NCBI RefSeq assembly: GCF_001613165.1
Contig: NZ_BDBV01000021.1
Coordinates: 62,001-126,000 of the forward strand
Direction of reading: 5' to 3'
Source: Nocardia mexicana NBRC 108244
GTDB lineage: Bacteria; Actinomycetota; Actinomycetes; Mycobacteriales; Mycobacteriaceae
DNA length: 64,000 nt
Part shown: positions 28,117 to 37,686 of the stretch, piece after piece
Layout of the letters: each line of letters starts with the position of its first letter
Position numbering within the stretch: position 1 is the first letter of the stretch
The notes under the pieces: model-generated
Told to the model about the DNA's origin: nothing
Database searches by the model: none
Seen by the model: the letters and a program-made list of their open reading frames with translations, nothing else
Program-made: the position numbers and the translations under genes

Positions 28117-28325
28117 GGGAGGGGCCTGCGGATGCGCGTTCCGAAGCGCGCCCGCAGGCCGCCCGGCACCGGTCTGTGGGCCGCTGTGAACCGTGGTGCT
28201 CGTGAACTCCCCGCCGGACGAGCGCCGCGGATTGCGCAGACGACTCGCTGCGGCGCAACACCATTCACCTGTGGCATTTCGCACCGGCTGCGGGACTTGG
28301 CGACGGTGCTGCATCGGCCTAGCCT

Positions 28326-28344
28326 CTACTACGATACGTAGTAG
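28326..28344. promoter_or_regulatory. 19-bp operator palindrome before the SDR gene
   Basis: A perfect dyad CTACTACG-ATA-CGTAGTAG ending next to the Shine-Dalgarno of the SDR gene that starts at 28353. The length and symmetry are typical of TetR-family operators. Its position over the leader suggests repression. No regulator gene directly abuts it. Confidence 0.6.
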
Positions 28345-28352
28345 GAGGGGTT

Positions 28353-29120
28353 ATGGGCACACTGCAAGGCAAGACGGCGTTGGTCACCGGGTCCGGCCGG
28401 GGTGTCGGGCGTGGCATCGCCGAGCGGCTCGCACGCGACGGGGCGCTGGTCGCGGTGCACTATTCGGCGAGCGAGGAGGGCGCGCGGGAGACCGTCGCCC
28501 GGATCGAGAAGGCCGGTGGCCGTGCGTTTCTCGTGCGCGCGGAACTCGGTGCACCGGAAGCGGTGGCGGAGCTGTTCGACGCGCTCGAGGCGCAACTGCG
28601 TGCGCTGACCGATTCGGCGACCCTGGACATCCTGGTCAACAATGCGGCGCACGCCGGGTTCGAGGGCACGATGCCGGAGGAGGTCACGCCGGAACTGTTC
28701 GATCGGCACATGGCGGTGAATGCCAAGGCGCCGTTCTTCCTCACGATGCGCGCCCTGCCGTTGATGTCGTCCGGGGGTCGCGTCGTCAACATCTCCTCGG
28801 GAATCACGCGCACGTCGCATCCATCGCAGATCTCCTACGCGATCAGCAAGGGCGCCCTGGAGCAGGTGACCCTGCATCTGGCCCGGCATCTGGCCCCGCG
28901 CGGAATCACCATCAACACTGTGGCACTGGGGATTACGAACAACGGCGACCCCGTCTTCGACGACCCGCACACGGTCGCCGCGCTCGCGGAGATGTCGGCC
29001 TTCGGCCGCGTCGGCGAGGTCTCCGACGTCGCCGACGTCGTCGCGTTCATGGCCTCGGCGGATTCCCGGTGGATCACGGGAACCTTCGTCGACGCCAGCG
29101 GCGGCACGCTCCTGGGCTGA
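28353..29120 (+). CDS. Short-chain dehydrogenase/reductase
   Basis: A 255-residue classical SDR that would reduce or oxidise a carbonyl/alcohol with NAD(P). The cofactor loop TGSGRGVGRGIAE is near the N terminus, NNAA follows, and the catalytic residues are the Ser of NISSG and Tyr/Lys of SYAISKGAL. The C terminus ends in WITGTFVDASGG, as in ketoreductase-like SDRs. AGGAGGGG lies 3-10 bases before the ATG. A 19-bp palindrome ends just upstream, so the gene is probably controlled by a TetR-type repressor encoded elsewhere. Substrate unknown. Confidence 0.87.
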   Translation: MGTLQGKTALVTGSGRGVGRGIAERLARDGALVAVHYSASEEGARETVARIEKAGGRAFLVRAELGAPEAVAELFDALEAQLRALTDSATLDILVNNAAHAGFEGTMPEEVTPELFDRHMAVNAKAPFFLTMRALPLMSSGGRVVNISSGITRTSHPSQISYAISKGALEQVTLHLARHLAPRGITINTVALGITNNGDPVFDDPHTVAALAEMSAFGRVGEVSDVADVVAFMASADSRWITGTFVDASGGTLLG

Positions 29121-29267
29121 AGCCCGTGGGCCCCGCGGGATCGCGCTGCCGATCGAGCGAAGGCGCGCCCGCTGCCGTCGCCGCCGTGGGGTTCGGGGCC
29201 GATCGGAGTCGGGTCCGCACCCGCCCGGGCACACCGTTCTGCCCGGGCAGCGGCACGACCTCGGGGA

Positions 29268-30161
29268 TCACCGTCCGGCGACGGCGATGTCCGCTTCCTG
29301 CGAGACTCCGGCCGATATCAGGTGATTGTCGGTGCGGTGTAGGAAGTCGATCAGTATGTCGGCGATCGCGGGCATATCGACGAAGGCCACGTGTGATCCG
29401 CCCGGTATCTCGGCGAATTCGGCGTTGGGCATCGATGCCGCGGCCGCGCGGAGGGCGTCGGGTGGAAACAGTGAATCCTGTTGGCCCGCAACGACCAACG
29501 CCGGTAGGCGGATGCGTTCCAGCTCCGCGGTGTGCGATCGGTGGGCCCAGTCGCGGCATGCGGCGGCATGTCCCACGCGGCCGTCGTAGGGCCGGGGCCC
29601 GCCCATCATCGAGTCGGCGATGCTGAGATAGTCGCGTTCGGTGGCCTCCCAGTCCCCGACGGGGCGGACCAGATCCAGGCCGAGCAGCCGCCGCATAGCG
29701 GGCGGTACCGGCTCCATGGAGTGCACCTCGACCAGCGTGTCCATGAAGGCCTGCCCGAACTGGGACACGTCACCGATGCCGGCGATGAACGTCGCCGACA
29801 GGAATGCCGTGGGACGCGCGACAACCGCTGTCTGAGCGATCATTCCGCCCATCGAGGTACCGACCACGTGGCACGGCTCCAGCCCCAGCGCATCGACCAC
29901 GGCGAACATGTCGTCGGTGAGCTGGCCGATCGTGTACGGCGCATCGGTGACCTCCGACGGCGGCATGCCCCGATGGTCGTAGGTCACCACCTGATACCCG
30001 GCCTCGACCAGTGCCGGTACGGTCACGGGATGCCAGGCGGCGGCGCGATTGGACCCCGACACCAAGAGCACCGACGGGCCCTCGCCGGCGATCGTGCACA
30101 CCAGTTCGGCTCCGTCGCGGGCTTCTACCGTGGCATTGCGTTTTCGGAGAATCGATCTCAT
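29268..30161 (-). CDS. Alpha/beta hydrolase
   Basis: A 297-residue alpha/beta-fold hydrolase. The oxyanion region is LLVSGSNRAAAWHPV, the YDHRGMPPS strand turn is present, and the nucleophile elbow is VGTSMGGMIAQ. Asp lies in AGQQDSLFPP and the catalytic His in GGSHVAFVD. It has no signal peptide. I use the ATG at 30161 with AAAGGA upstream; the frame to 30284 is unsupported. Its neighbours are an SDR converging from the left and a regulator upstream. The reaction (ester, lactone or C-C bond hydrolysis) cannot be told. Confidence 0.83.
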   Translation of the reverse strand: MRSILRKRNATVEARDGAELVCTIAGEGPSVLLVSGSNRAAAWHPVTVPALVEAGYQVVTYDHRGMPPSEVTDAPYTIGQLTDDMFAVVDALGLEPCHVVGTSMGGMIAQTAVVARPTAFLSATFIAGIGDVSQFGQAFMDTLVEVHSMEPVPPAMRRLLGLDLVRPVGDWEATERDYLSIADSMMGGPRPYDGRVGHAAACRDWAHRSHTAELERIRLPALVVAGQQDSLFPPDALRAAAASMPNAEFAEIPGGSHVAFVDMPAIADILIDFLHRTDNHLISAGVSQEADIAVAGR

Positions 30162-30338
30162 CGAGATCCTTTCTGTCGCAAACATGGGAATGCAACTACG
30201 CGCTCCGAAGTATGCACATATTCGTGCATCCTGACCAAAACGTAAGTCACGCACATTCATTCGTAAGAACACTTGCACGGTCACCGCCGCCGCGGGGATC
30301 GGGAAATGCGCACATGACGTCGGCGATTCCCGAGTTGT

Positions 30339-31523
30339 TCAGCGGTTCAATTCGAGGGCGGAGAGGGCGAGGGAGAGTTCCACGTAGGAGCGCTGGCCTT
30401 CCAGGGGGCGGCCGAGCAGGGTCGAAATCCGCTGCAGGCGGTTGATGACGGTGTTGCGGTGGCAGTGCAGGTGCGGGGCGGCGTTGGCGGCCGAGCAGTT
30501 CTCGGCGAGCCATGCGGAGAGGGTGCGCAGCAGGATGTCGCGCTCCTTTTCCGGGAGGCCCAGCACCGGGCCGAGGGTGTGGCGCAGCAGGAGGTCGGTG
30601 AGGTCGGGGGAGCGCGCCAGCAGCGCCTCCGGGTAGCGCTCGTCCAGCGACGCCAAACCCGTTGTGCCGGTGGGTAATGTCTCCAGGGCGATGAGAGCCA
30701 GCGCGTGGGCCGAATCCACCTGTGCCAGACCGGGTACGGCGGGCGAGGCCCCGGCCCGGCCGCGGACCAGGGGCCGCAGGTGGTGCAGCACCACATCGCT
30801 GTCGCGGCGTTCCAGCGACACCAGGCCGATCGTGGTGTCCACCCGGTCGTGCCAGACCGAGCGAATTCCCAACGCGGACAACGTCGTTTCGGCCCCGGCC
30901 CGCAGCGGCCGGCCGTCGCCGCGCGCCGCCACCACCAGGTACTCGCCCTGCGGCGGCAGCTCGAGTTCGCGCGCGGCCCGCGCGGCGAATCCGGCGTCGT
31001 GCGCCCGTCCCGCCAGGAGATCCTCGATCAGCGCGTGCCGTCGTCGCTCGTCGCGCCGCACCTGCTCGAGTTCGGTGTTGCGGTAGGAGGTGACCAGCGC
31101 GGAGGACAGCCCGTCGATGACCGTCCACATGGCGGTCCCGGCCTCCCGGATCTCCTGCGGTCCCACATTGTCGGCCTGGTCGAGCAGCGCCTCCCACACG
31201 ATCCCGCCGCCCAGCCGGAAGGTCCGCAGCATCGCCTCCAGCGGAACCCCCTGCTCGGCCCGGTGCTTGCCGATCGACGCCGCCACGTCGTCGCGTTCCG
31301 GATCGCTCGCCTCCCCGCCCAGCAACTCCAGGATCCGGGTCAGATACCGCCGGCAACCATCGCGCAGATCGGCCCGCGGCACCGAGGTGTAATCGGTCCA
31401 TTCGGGGTTGTCTGTGAAGATCGCCGAGATCAACCGCCTGGTCAGCGTAGTGATATCGGCCCGGCAGGCATCCGCCAGCGTCCGGGTTCCCGGAGTGGAA
31501 AGGGGTGGATGCGGCGCTGCCAT
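30339..31523 (-). CDS. PucR/CdaR-type helix-turn-helix regulator
   Basis: A 394-residue regulator of the PucR C-terminal domain family. The last 60 residues hold the HTH (HLHCHRNTVINRLQRISTLLG). The centre is a GGDEF-like sensory region, and the N terminus is an all-helical RsbR-like segment. It lacks the N-terminal PucR sensory domain of the larger protein at 37.7-39.2 kb. Such proteins regulate small-molecule uptake or catabolism genes. The start at ATG 31523 follows a gene-free 156 bases after the MFS gene on the same strand. The target is unknown. Confidence 0.82.
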   Translation of the reverse strand: MAAPHPPLSTPGTRTLADACRADITTLTRRLISAIFTDNPEWTDYTSVPRADLRDGCRRYLTRILELLGGEASDPERDDVAASIGKHRAEQGVPLEAMLRTFRLGGGIVWEALLDQADNVGPQEIREAGTAMWTVIDGLSSALVTSYRNTELEQVRRDERRRHALIEDLLAGRAHDAGFAARAARELELPPQGEYLVVAARGDGRPLRAGAETTLSALGIRSVWHDRVDTTIGLVSLERRDSDVVLHHLRPLVRGRAGASPAVPGLAQVDSAHALALIALETLPTGTTGLASLDERYPEALLARSPDLTDLLLRHTLGPVLGLPEKERDILLRTLSAWLAENCSAANAAPHLHCHRNTVINRLQRISTLLGRPLEGQRSYVELSLALSALELNR

Positions 31524-31679
31524 GACGATTCACGCTACCGCGAATGTGCGGCCGTGCGACCGGCGGGCCCGGGTCGCCGGAACCGCCGACAACCACTGGA
31601 GACCGTCGCCGACATCGGTCATTTCCGGCGACAAGCGTCGCGGTGCCCGGCGGAAATCACATCGCCGGGCACCGCAGGC

Positions 31680-33188
31680 TCAGGCCTGTGCGCGTTCCCG
31701 AATCTGCTCGGGCTCGGCGCTGGACCGCCGCCGCGCCCGCATCAGTCCGAACGCGGCTGCGGCACCGAACAACCCGACGAGTCCACCGACTGTGAGCGTG
31801 CCCTGGACACCCGCGGCGGCCCCGGTTCGGACCGCATCGTGCAGCGCCGGTGGGAGCTGCGCCAGCAGCGCGGGCGCCTGCCCGCCCGCGACGGCGCGCG
31901 CGACGGCCTGCGAATCCGGCACGCCCCGGTCGGTGAGCACCGCCCCGGCCCGGGCCGTGAACGCGCCGCCGAGGGTGGCGATGGCGACCGTGAAGCCGAG
32001 TTGCTGGGCGGTATTCAGTGCGCCCGTTGCCATTCCGGCCCGCTCCCACCCGACCGCCGACGTCGCGGCCGAACCCAGCGTCGCGGTCGCCAGCCCCACA
32101 CCCGCCCCGATCGCGAGGAAGCCGGGAACCAGGGCCGCCCATCCCGCATCGTCGTGCACCAGAACGGTTCCCAGCACCCCGCCGACCGCGACGAGGAGCA
32201 GCCCGCCGCCGATGATCCGGCCCGGATTCGGCCCGTGCAGGTAGCGCCCGATCCCGCCGGACACCGCAAAGGCCATGACGGACAGGGGAAGTCCGACCAG
32301 ACCGGCCTCGATCGGGCTCAGGCCGAGGACCGACTGCATCCAGATCTGGGTGTACATCAGCGCCCCGAAGGCGGCGAAGAACAGCGTCGCCCCCGCGATC
32401 AGGACTCCGGTGAACGCGCGGTTTCGCAGCAGCGCCAGGTCGAACATCGCGTGCCGGGAACGCCGCTCCACGACGAGGAATCCCGCCAGTGCCGCCACCG
32501 CGGCCGTCAGCATCCACCAGGTCCCGGGGTTCGACCAGCCGTGCTCGTTGGCGCGGATCAGCGCGTAGGTGGCCGCCGCGGCGGACGCGGTGAACGCCGT
32601 CATGCCCGCCACATCGACCCGGCCCCGGTGCGGTGGCTCGTCGACGGTGAGCACCCACGCGCACAGCGCCGTCGCGACCACGCTGACGGGCAGATTCACG
32701 AAGAAGATCCACCGCCACGACGCGATCTCGGTGAGCAGGCCGCCCACGATCGGGCCCACCGCCGACGAGGCACCGGCGACGGCGCCCCACATCCCGTACG
32801 CGGCGGCCCGGTCGCGCCCGTCGTAGGACTTGTTCAGCAGCGCGAAACAGGTGCAGGACATGGCGGCCGCCCCGACGCCCTGCGCCACCCGCGCGGCGAT
32901 GAGCACGGCCGGATTCGGTGCGATGCCGCACACCAGCGAGGACGCCGCGAACAGCGCCAGCCCGGCCGCGTAGGTGCGCCGATGCCCGGTCAGGTCGGCG
33001 ATCGACCCGGCGCCCAGCATCAGCGCCGCCATGGCCAGCGCGTAGCCGTCGACCACCCACTGCAGGGAGCCGAACGAGGCGTGCAGGTCGCGCTGCATGT
33101 CCGGGAGCGCCACGTTCACGATCGTGACGTCGATGAGCAGCATGAAGGTGCCCAGGCACACCGTCAGCAGCGGTAGCCATCTGCGCAA
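31680..33188 (-). CDS. MFS drug transporter, DHA2 (EmrB/QacA) type
   Basis: A 502-residue membrane protein with about 14 hydrophobic helices. It has the DHA2 signatures LIDVTIVNVALPDMQRDL, the motif A loop GSIADLTGHRRTY, and motif C-like AVAGASSAVGPIVGGLL. These pumps export drugs and organic cations using the proton gradient. I place the start at TTG 33188 because GAGAGG lies upstream and the predicted protein then begins just before helix 1. An ATG at 33293 would add 35 residues but would overlap the divergent regulator's start. Control by that regulator is likely. Confidence 0.85.
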   Translation of the reverse strand: MRRWLPLLTVCLGTFMLLIDVTIVNVALPDMQRDLHASFGSLQWVVDGYALAMAALMLGAGSIADLTGHRRTYAAGLALFAASSLVCGIAPNPAVLIAARVAQGVGAAAMSCTCFALLNKSYDGRDRAAAYGMWGAVAGASSAVGPIVGGLLTEIASWRWIFFVNLPVSVVATALCAWVLTVDEPPHRGRVDVAGMTAFTASAAAATYALIRANEHGWSNPGTWWMLTAAVAALAGFLVVERRSRHAMFDLALLRNRAFTGVLIAGATLFFAAFGALMYTQIWMQSVLGLSPIEAGLVGLPLSVMAFAVSGGIGRYLHGPNPGRIIGGGLLLVAVGGVLGTVLVHDDAGWAALVPGFLAIGAGVGLATATLGSAATSAVGWERAGMATGALNTAQQLGFTVAIATLGGAFTARAGAVLTDRGVPDSQAVARAVAGGQAPALLAQLPPALHDAVRTGAAAGVQGTLTVGGLVGLFGAAAAFGLMRARRRSSAEPEQIRERAQA

Positions 33189-33291
33189 GGTCGTTGTCCT
33201 CTCTCGAGATTCGGTATCGAACGGGCGTCGAGTATCCGAACCTCGAGGCGGCAAAGTCCTTCGAGAGGCCGATCGGCGTACATTTCCTCCC

Positions 33292-34308
33292 ATGAGCGCG
33301 GTCGAAATGCGAAACTTGTCCCCACTGGACTCACTGGATACGCAGATCGTGCACGCACTGCAGCTCGATCCGCGCCGGCCGTTCAGCCGTGTCGCGGCCG
33401 ACCTGGGGGTGGCCGAGCAGACCGTCGCGCGCCGCTATCGGCGGTTGCGGCGCGACGGCGTGGTGCGGGTGATCGGCGCCGTCGACGCGCACGCACTCGG
33501 CGAGAACGACTGGATCGTGCGGGTGCGCTGCCGCCCGGACGGCGCGCAGCAGGTCGCCGAGGCGCTGGCGAAACGGCACGACGCGGCGTGGATCAGCATT
33601 GCCGCGGCGGGGGCGGAGGTGGTCTTCTCGCTGCATCCGCGCAGCCACCGGGACCGGGACGATCTGCTGGTGCAGCGGTTGCAGCGCAGCGCGCCGGTGC
33701 ACGACATCTCCGCGGCGATGATCCTGCACCGGTTCGTCGGCCGGGACGTGACGGACTGGCGCGGGCGGCGGATCGAGGACTCGGGCACGTCGACGGGCAC
33801 CTCCGGCGCATCCGAGGATGAAATGCGTTTGCGCGACGAGGATCTCGCCCTGCTCGATCTGCTGGCCAGAGACGGGCGCACCAGCTACTCGGTGCTCGCG
33901 CGCGCCACCGGCACCAGCATCGGCCGCGTGACCCGGCGCATCGCGGCGCTGCAGGCGGGCGGGATCCTCTACTTCGATCTCGACATCGCCCCGGCCGCCA
34001 CGGGTTCGGGCATGGTGGCCTTCCTCTGGCTCGGCGTCGCCCCGGCGCGGCTGGAGGCCGTCGGTCAGGCGATCGCCGACCAGCCCGAAACCGGTTATGC
34101 CGCAGCGGTTACCGGCCCTTTCAACGTGTTCGCCGTGGTGTCGTGCGCCGATGCCGACGGCCTGTACCGGTATGTCACCACGCGGATGGCGACCCTGGAC
34201 GGCGTACACAGCTTCGAGGTATCGCCGGTGCTGCGCCGGCTCAAACAGGCCGGTGCGCACACCGTCGACGGCCGCCTGGCGCATCCGGCGCCCGTGCGCC
34301 GCCGGTGA
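33292..34308 (+). CDS. Double-domain Lrp/AsnC family regulator
   Basis: A 338-residue protein with two AsnC-type units in tandem. The first winged HTH (about 13-60, LDTQIVHALQLD...VAEQTVARRYRRL) is followed by a RAM-like sensor domain. A second HTH (about 183-230, LLDLLARDGRTSYSVLARATGTS) is followed by another. Ordinary Lrp proteins are about half this length. ATG 33292 leaves 103 bases to the divergent MFS gene, the probable target. The inter-domain segment is rich in Gly, Ser and Thr. Confidence 0.87.
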   Translation: MSAVEMRNLSPLDSLDTQIVHALQLDPRRPFSRVAADLGVAEQTVARRYRRLRRDGVVRVIGAVDAHALGENDWIVRVRCRPDGAQQVAEALAKRHDAAWISIAAAGAEVVFSLHPRSHRDRDDLLVQRLQRSAPVHDISAAMILHRFVGRDVTDWRGRRIEDSGTSTGTSGASEDEMRLRDEDLALLDLLARDGRTSYSVLARATGTSIGRVTRRIAALQAGGILYFDLDIAPAATGSGMVAFLWLGVAPARLEAVGQAIADQPETGYAAAVTGPFNVFAVVSCADADGLYRYVTTRMATLDGVHSFEVSPVLRRLKQAGAHTVDGRLAHPAPVRRR

Positions 34309-34580
34309 AATCCGGGTTCCGGACGGCAATTGCCGAGAGTTCGCCGCTCGCTTGGTACGAAAGTGCTTACATCGCTGAATGTTCGGAGCAATTGCCGGAA
34401 ATGGCGGGTTTAGCCGCCGGGGGAGCGGGATATACCAGGCGAGTATCGGAATGCCGGTTCCCGGTCTCCGCCCTCGACGAGACGGACGGCCCCGGCGTTT
34501 CACGATTATCGCCGACGGACGACCGTCCGGGCGCGGGTGCCCCCGCGGGCGTGCCGACCTCGGCGAGGAGGTGAGGCGGC

Positions 34581-34892
34581 ATGGGCGAAGACTCCACTGG
34601 ACCACCGCTGGAATGCATCGGGGGATCCGGTGAATGTCGTTGTAATACAGCGATTTTCGCCGGTATAGCGGATCAGCTGGTGCGCCAGCTCTTCGACGTC
34701 GGATTGCAGCTGGACACCATCGGCGCCGTATTCGAAGGCGAGGAGACCTCGACAATACAGCTGGACAAGACGCGCACCGCGCTCAGCGACATCCTGGCGG
34801 GCCTCGACCACATGATTCGCGATACCGGACTGGCGATGCTGTCGGTCACCGCCGCGTTGCCGGAGGCCGAACTTCAGCGACGTCGGCGCTGA
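34581..34892 (+). CDS. Hypothetical protein, 103 residues
   Basis: A short gene with a strong ribosome site (GAGGAGGTGAGG) before ATG 34581. The central part is predicted helical (IFAGIADQLVRQLFDVGLQLDTIGAVF; TRTALSDILAGLDHMIRDTGLAMLSV) and the tail is basic. It contains two cysteines near the N terminus. I recognise no family. It might be a small cytosolic partner protein. The 272 bases upstream show no other gene. Confidence 0.55.
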   Translation: MGEDSTGPPLECIGGSGECRCNTAIFAGIADQLVRQLFDVGLQLDTIGAVFEGEETSTIQLDKTRTALSDILAGLDHMIRDTGLAMLSVTAALPEAELQRRRR

Positions 34893-34930
34893 CCGGTGAC
34901 GGGTGCCGGTGCCGTCGGGGGTTCGCGCGC

Positions 34931-37366
34931 TCAACTGAGCAGGTGGGCGACACGGCTGCTCATCGCCCCCTGCCATGCCGCCCGCCAGTCCGCCGTCGGA
35001 CGATTGGCACCCGGTGTCGCCAACGAGTTCCACGGAGTCCGCGAGACGCCGGACGCCCACTGGTCCGTGGTGGCCGCGGCGGCGATCTCCCGGCGGGCAT
35101 CCCGAAGCAGCTGGTAGTCACCGGGATTGGCCAGTAGGTTGTCCACCGAGCCCAAAACCTGTGTGGCGTGGCGGTTCCCGATCGCCTGCAACATGCGCCC
35201 CGCGCCGTCGCGCCCGCCGACATCGACCAGCATTCCGGTGGCGGCGGCGGTGTCTCCGTCCGCCAGTCGCTGCAGCTGCTTGATCTTCGCGGCCTTGGGG
35301 TCGGCCATGTAGTCGTCGATGAAGGCCTGCTGCCGTCCGGTGTAGGCCCCGCCGTCGAGCGTCACTCCGCCGGGGTTCGCGCGCTGGAACCGGAAGGCGG
35401 CGGCCTGCAGGGTAGCCAGATCCGCCGCGGCCTCCTCGCCGCTGCCCGTGCCGCGAACCAGATTGTTGGCCGATTCTTGGGCGCGCTTGGCGGCCGCGAC
35501 GACGTGGCCCAGGTGCTTGTCGGCCAGCGTCTCGTCGTCCGCATTCGAATTCACGATCTCCCATGAGCGAACGGAATGCTGCATGACCTCCCGGTCGGTG
35601 AATCCGATGGAGGTGAGCATCGCCCACGCATCGTTGGCGCTGCCGCCGAAATCCTCCAGGCTCTGCAGCGCGGCCGACGCGCCGCGGAACGAGTTGATGC
35701 CGCCGTTCTGCCGCGCCGCCTGGCGGGCACCGTGCTCGTACTGATTCCACTTCATGTACGACCGGGCGTAGGTGCCCTTCGGCCCGCCGACACCGGGTGC
35801 GCCCCAGAAGCCCCACTGGCCCAGCTGCGCGTCCCGCTCTCTGCGGGCATTCGGCCGCAGCGGCGAACGCGTTCCGCCCCACAGCCATTCGGTCACCGGC
35901 GAATTGTTGACGGTGCTGATGGCGGCGAGCGCGGGCAGCAGGCTCGAGCTCATCGAGTGGCCGACGCCGGCGGCCCCCATCCCGATCGCGGTCCCGCTCG
36001 TCGAGCCCGAGCCCCGGGCGCCGTTGCCCTGCGCGGCCAGCGCGAATCTATTGGCCATCCATTCGTTGCCCCGGTCCAGACTCGCGCTGAGCCGCCGGAG
36101 CTGGAGGATCGCGACGATCTCCACGATCGCGCCGATCATGAACACCACCATCACCTGATCGCCCGCGAGCCGGAACAGGTTGCCCAGGATCAGCACGTAG
36201 ACGCCGAGAAAGATGGTGAAGGCCGTCATGCGCGCCGCGGCGACCACACCGTCGACGACATTGCGGATCAGAAAGGTCTGGGTCGGTCCGTAGACGAATC
36301 CGCCTGCGGCGAAACCGAAGACGGACATCAGCCCGTGATAGACGGTGTCCAGCGCCGCTCGCATCACCTTGATGGCCAGTACCGCGCCGAAAGCGAGCAA
36401 TATCGTCGCGGACACCAGCAGCAACAGCCCCGTTCCGATCTGCTCGAAATTGGGATTGTTCATCGACTCCTCGGCCACATCGTCGCCGCACCCGGCGATG
36501 CCGCGTTTCACCCGCTGCTCGCTGGCGGCCTCGATCCCCGCCGACCAGGCGGCGCGGCAGGCGGGCCGACTGTCGATCACGTGTCCGAAGTTCCACACCT
36601 GCAACGGCTTTCGCGCGAAGTTGTCGGTCAGTGTGGCCTGCATTGTCGCCACCGTTCCGGCGGGTTCGGCGCCGCCGCTCCCGTTCAGTCCGGCGGCCAC
36701 CGAAATGCCGAGATCGCGGCCCTTGGCGAGCCAGCCGTGCGGCGACAGCACCTCCGCGAGCGGCTCGGCGAGCATGACCGTACCCAGCACGGCCACGATC
36801 AGCATCGTCACCACCTGCGTGGTGGCCTTGCTGTAGAAGCCGCGGGCGACGAACCATGCCACGAAGAACGCGCCGATCGTCGCGGCGGTGATCAGCATCA
36901 ACGGGGTGGCGATCTGCCCGGTCAGGCTGTGCGCCACACCGAGCAGCGGTTTCGCGACGATGTTCAGCCACTCGAAGCTGAGTGCGTATCCGATCAGCCA
37001 GATCGCGGTGACCACAATGATTTTCCAGCCCGCGAACTCCAGGCCCAGCACCATGGCGATCGCGGTGTCGCCGGGCTCGAGCACGCCGCCGTGGTCGGTG
37101 GCGAGCAGGTAGCGGGAGGCCTCGACCCCCGACGAATCGGTGACGTGCGTCCAGCCCAGCGCGCTGCCCACCGAGGATCCTGCTGTGCGGGAACCGGTTT
37201 CGGTACTGGCCGTATCGGCGGTCGCCGCGGCGCCCAGCAGGCCGGGACAGAGGAACAGGACGACGAAGCCGATCAGCAGCCCTGCCGCCCACCGCCGTCG
37301 GCGGGACGCGAACACCCGGGTCCGGTAGTTCCGTAGCTGTACTGGTTTCCAGTTGTACACCGCCAC
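34931..37366 (-). CDS. Large multi-helix membrane protein, TrbL/VirB6-like layout
   Basis: An 811-residue protein. An N-terminal basic tail and transmembrane helix (30-50) are followed by an Ala/Thr/Ser-rich periplasmic stretch. About six further helices follow between 100 and 420 (for example IIVVTAIWLIGYALSF, GLLLLVSATILLAFGAVLAI and QVMVVFMIGAIVEIVAIL). A long hydrophilic C-terminal region (440-811) is Gly/Ala/Gln-rich and helical. This plan resembles TrbL/VirB6-type channel proteins of conjugation systems, but no other transfer gene lies nearby. Two cysteines (ACRAAW, GIAGCGD) could form a periplasmic disulfide. No catalytic motif is visible. Function unknown. Confidence 0.65.
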   Translation of the reverse strand: MAVYNWKPVQLRNYRTRVFASRRRRWAAGLLIGFVVLFLCPGLLGAAATADTASTETGSRTAGSSVGSALGWTHVTDSSGVEASRYLLATDHGGVLEPGDTAIAMVLGLEFAGWKIIVVTAIWLIGYALSFEWLNIVAKPLLGVAHSLTGQIATPLMLITAATIGAFFVAWFVARGFYSKATTQVVTMLIVAVLGTVMLAEPLAEVLSPHGWLAKGRDLGISVAAGLNGSGGAEPAGTVATMQATLTDNFARKPLQVWNFGHVIDSRPACRAAWSAGIEAASEQRVKRGIAGCGDDVAEESMNNPNFEQIGTGLLLLVSATILLAFGAVLAIKVMRAALDTVYHGLMSVFGFAAGGFVYGPTQTFLIRNVVDGVVAAARMTAFTIFLGVYVLILGNLFRLAGDQVMVVFMIGAIVEIVAILQLRRLSASLDRGNEWMANRFALAAQGNGARGSGSTSGTAIGMGAAGVGHSMSSSLLPALAAISTVNNSPVTEWLWGGTRSPLRPNARRERDAQLGQWGFWGAPGVGGPKGTYARSYMKWNQYEHGARQAARQNGGINSFRGASAALQSLEDFGGSANDAWAMLTSIGFTDREVMQHSVRSWEIVNSNADDETLADKHLGHVVAAAKRAQESANNLVRGTGSGEEAAADLATLQAAAFRFQRANPGGVTLDGGAYTGRQQAFIDDYMADPKAAKIKQLQRLADGDTAAATGMLVDVGGRDGAGRMLQAIGNRHATQVLGSVDNLLANPGDYQLLRDARREIAAAATTDQWASGVSRTPWNSLATPGANRPTADWRAAWQGAMSSRVAHLLS

Positions 37367-37686
37367 AACCTGATTCGTTTCCGTACCCGCGCATGGACGT
37401 GCGCGGCGAGGGGTAAGAGCATCGGAGTGGAAATCCTCGGGGCTGCTCGACAGTCCCCGGAAACGCGGTTGAAACGTTAACGGCGGGGCGTGAACGAACG
37501 TCGTCCGTGCAGTGAACAGCGCACTGTGAAAACACCGGAGCGCGTTGGGAATTCGTTGCCATCGCGACCGGCCGTGTTCACCTTGTGTTCGTAGTTCTCA
37601 CCGGGCCGGTGCAGATGTTGTGAAATTGCGTTGCGGTGCTGTGGTGAATCACAAATCGGCGTGAATCTTGCTGTGGCCCGTGTTGT
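37367..37686. other. Gene-free upstream region of the large membrane protein gene
   Basis: A 320-base spacer between two minus-strand genes, holding the leader of the membrane protein gene. I see one inverted repeat, CAGTG-AACAGCG-CACTG near 37518-37534, and several GTGTTC/GAACAC half-sites. No convincing reading frame or RNA gene is visible. Confidence 0.4.

Noticed and set aside
30705..33176. An 823-residue plus-strand frame over the regulator and MFS genes
   Set aside because: Shadow of the MFS and PucR-type genes; the product is Arg/His/Gln-rich and has no recognisable domain.
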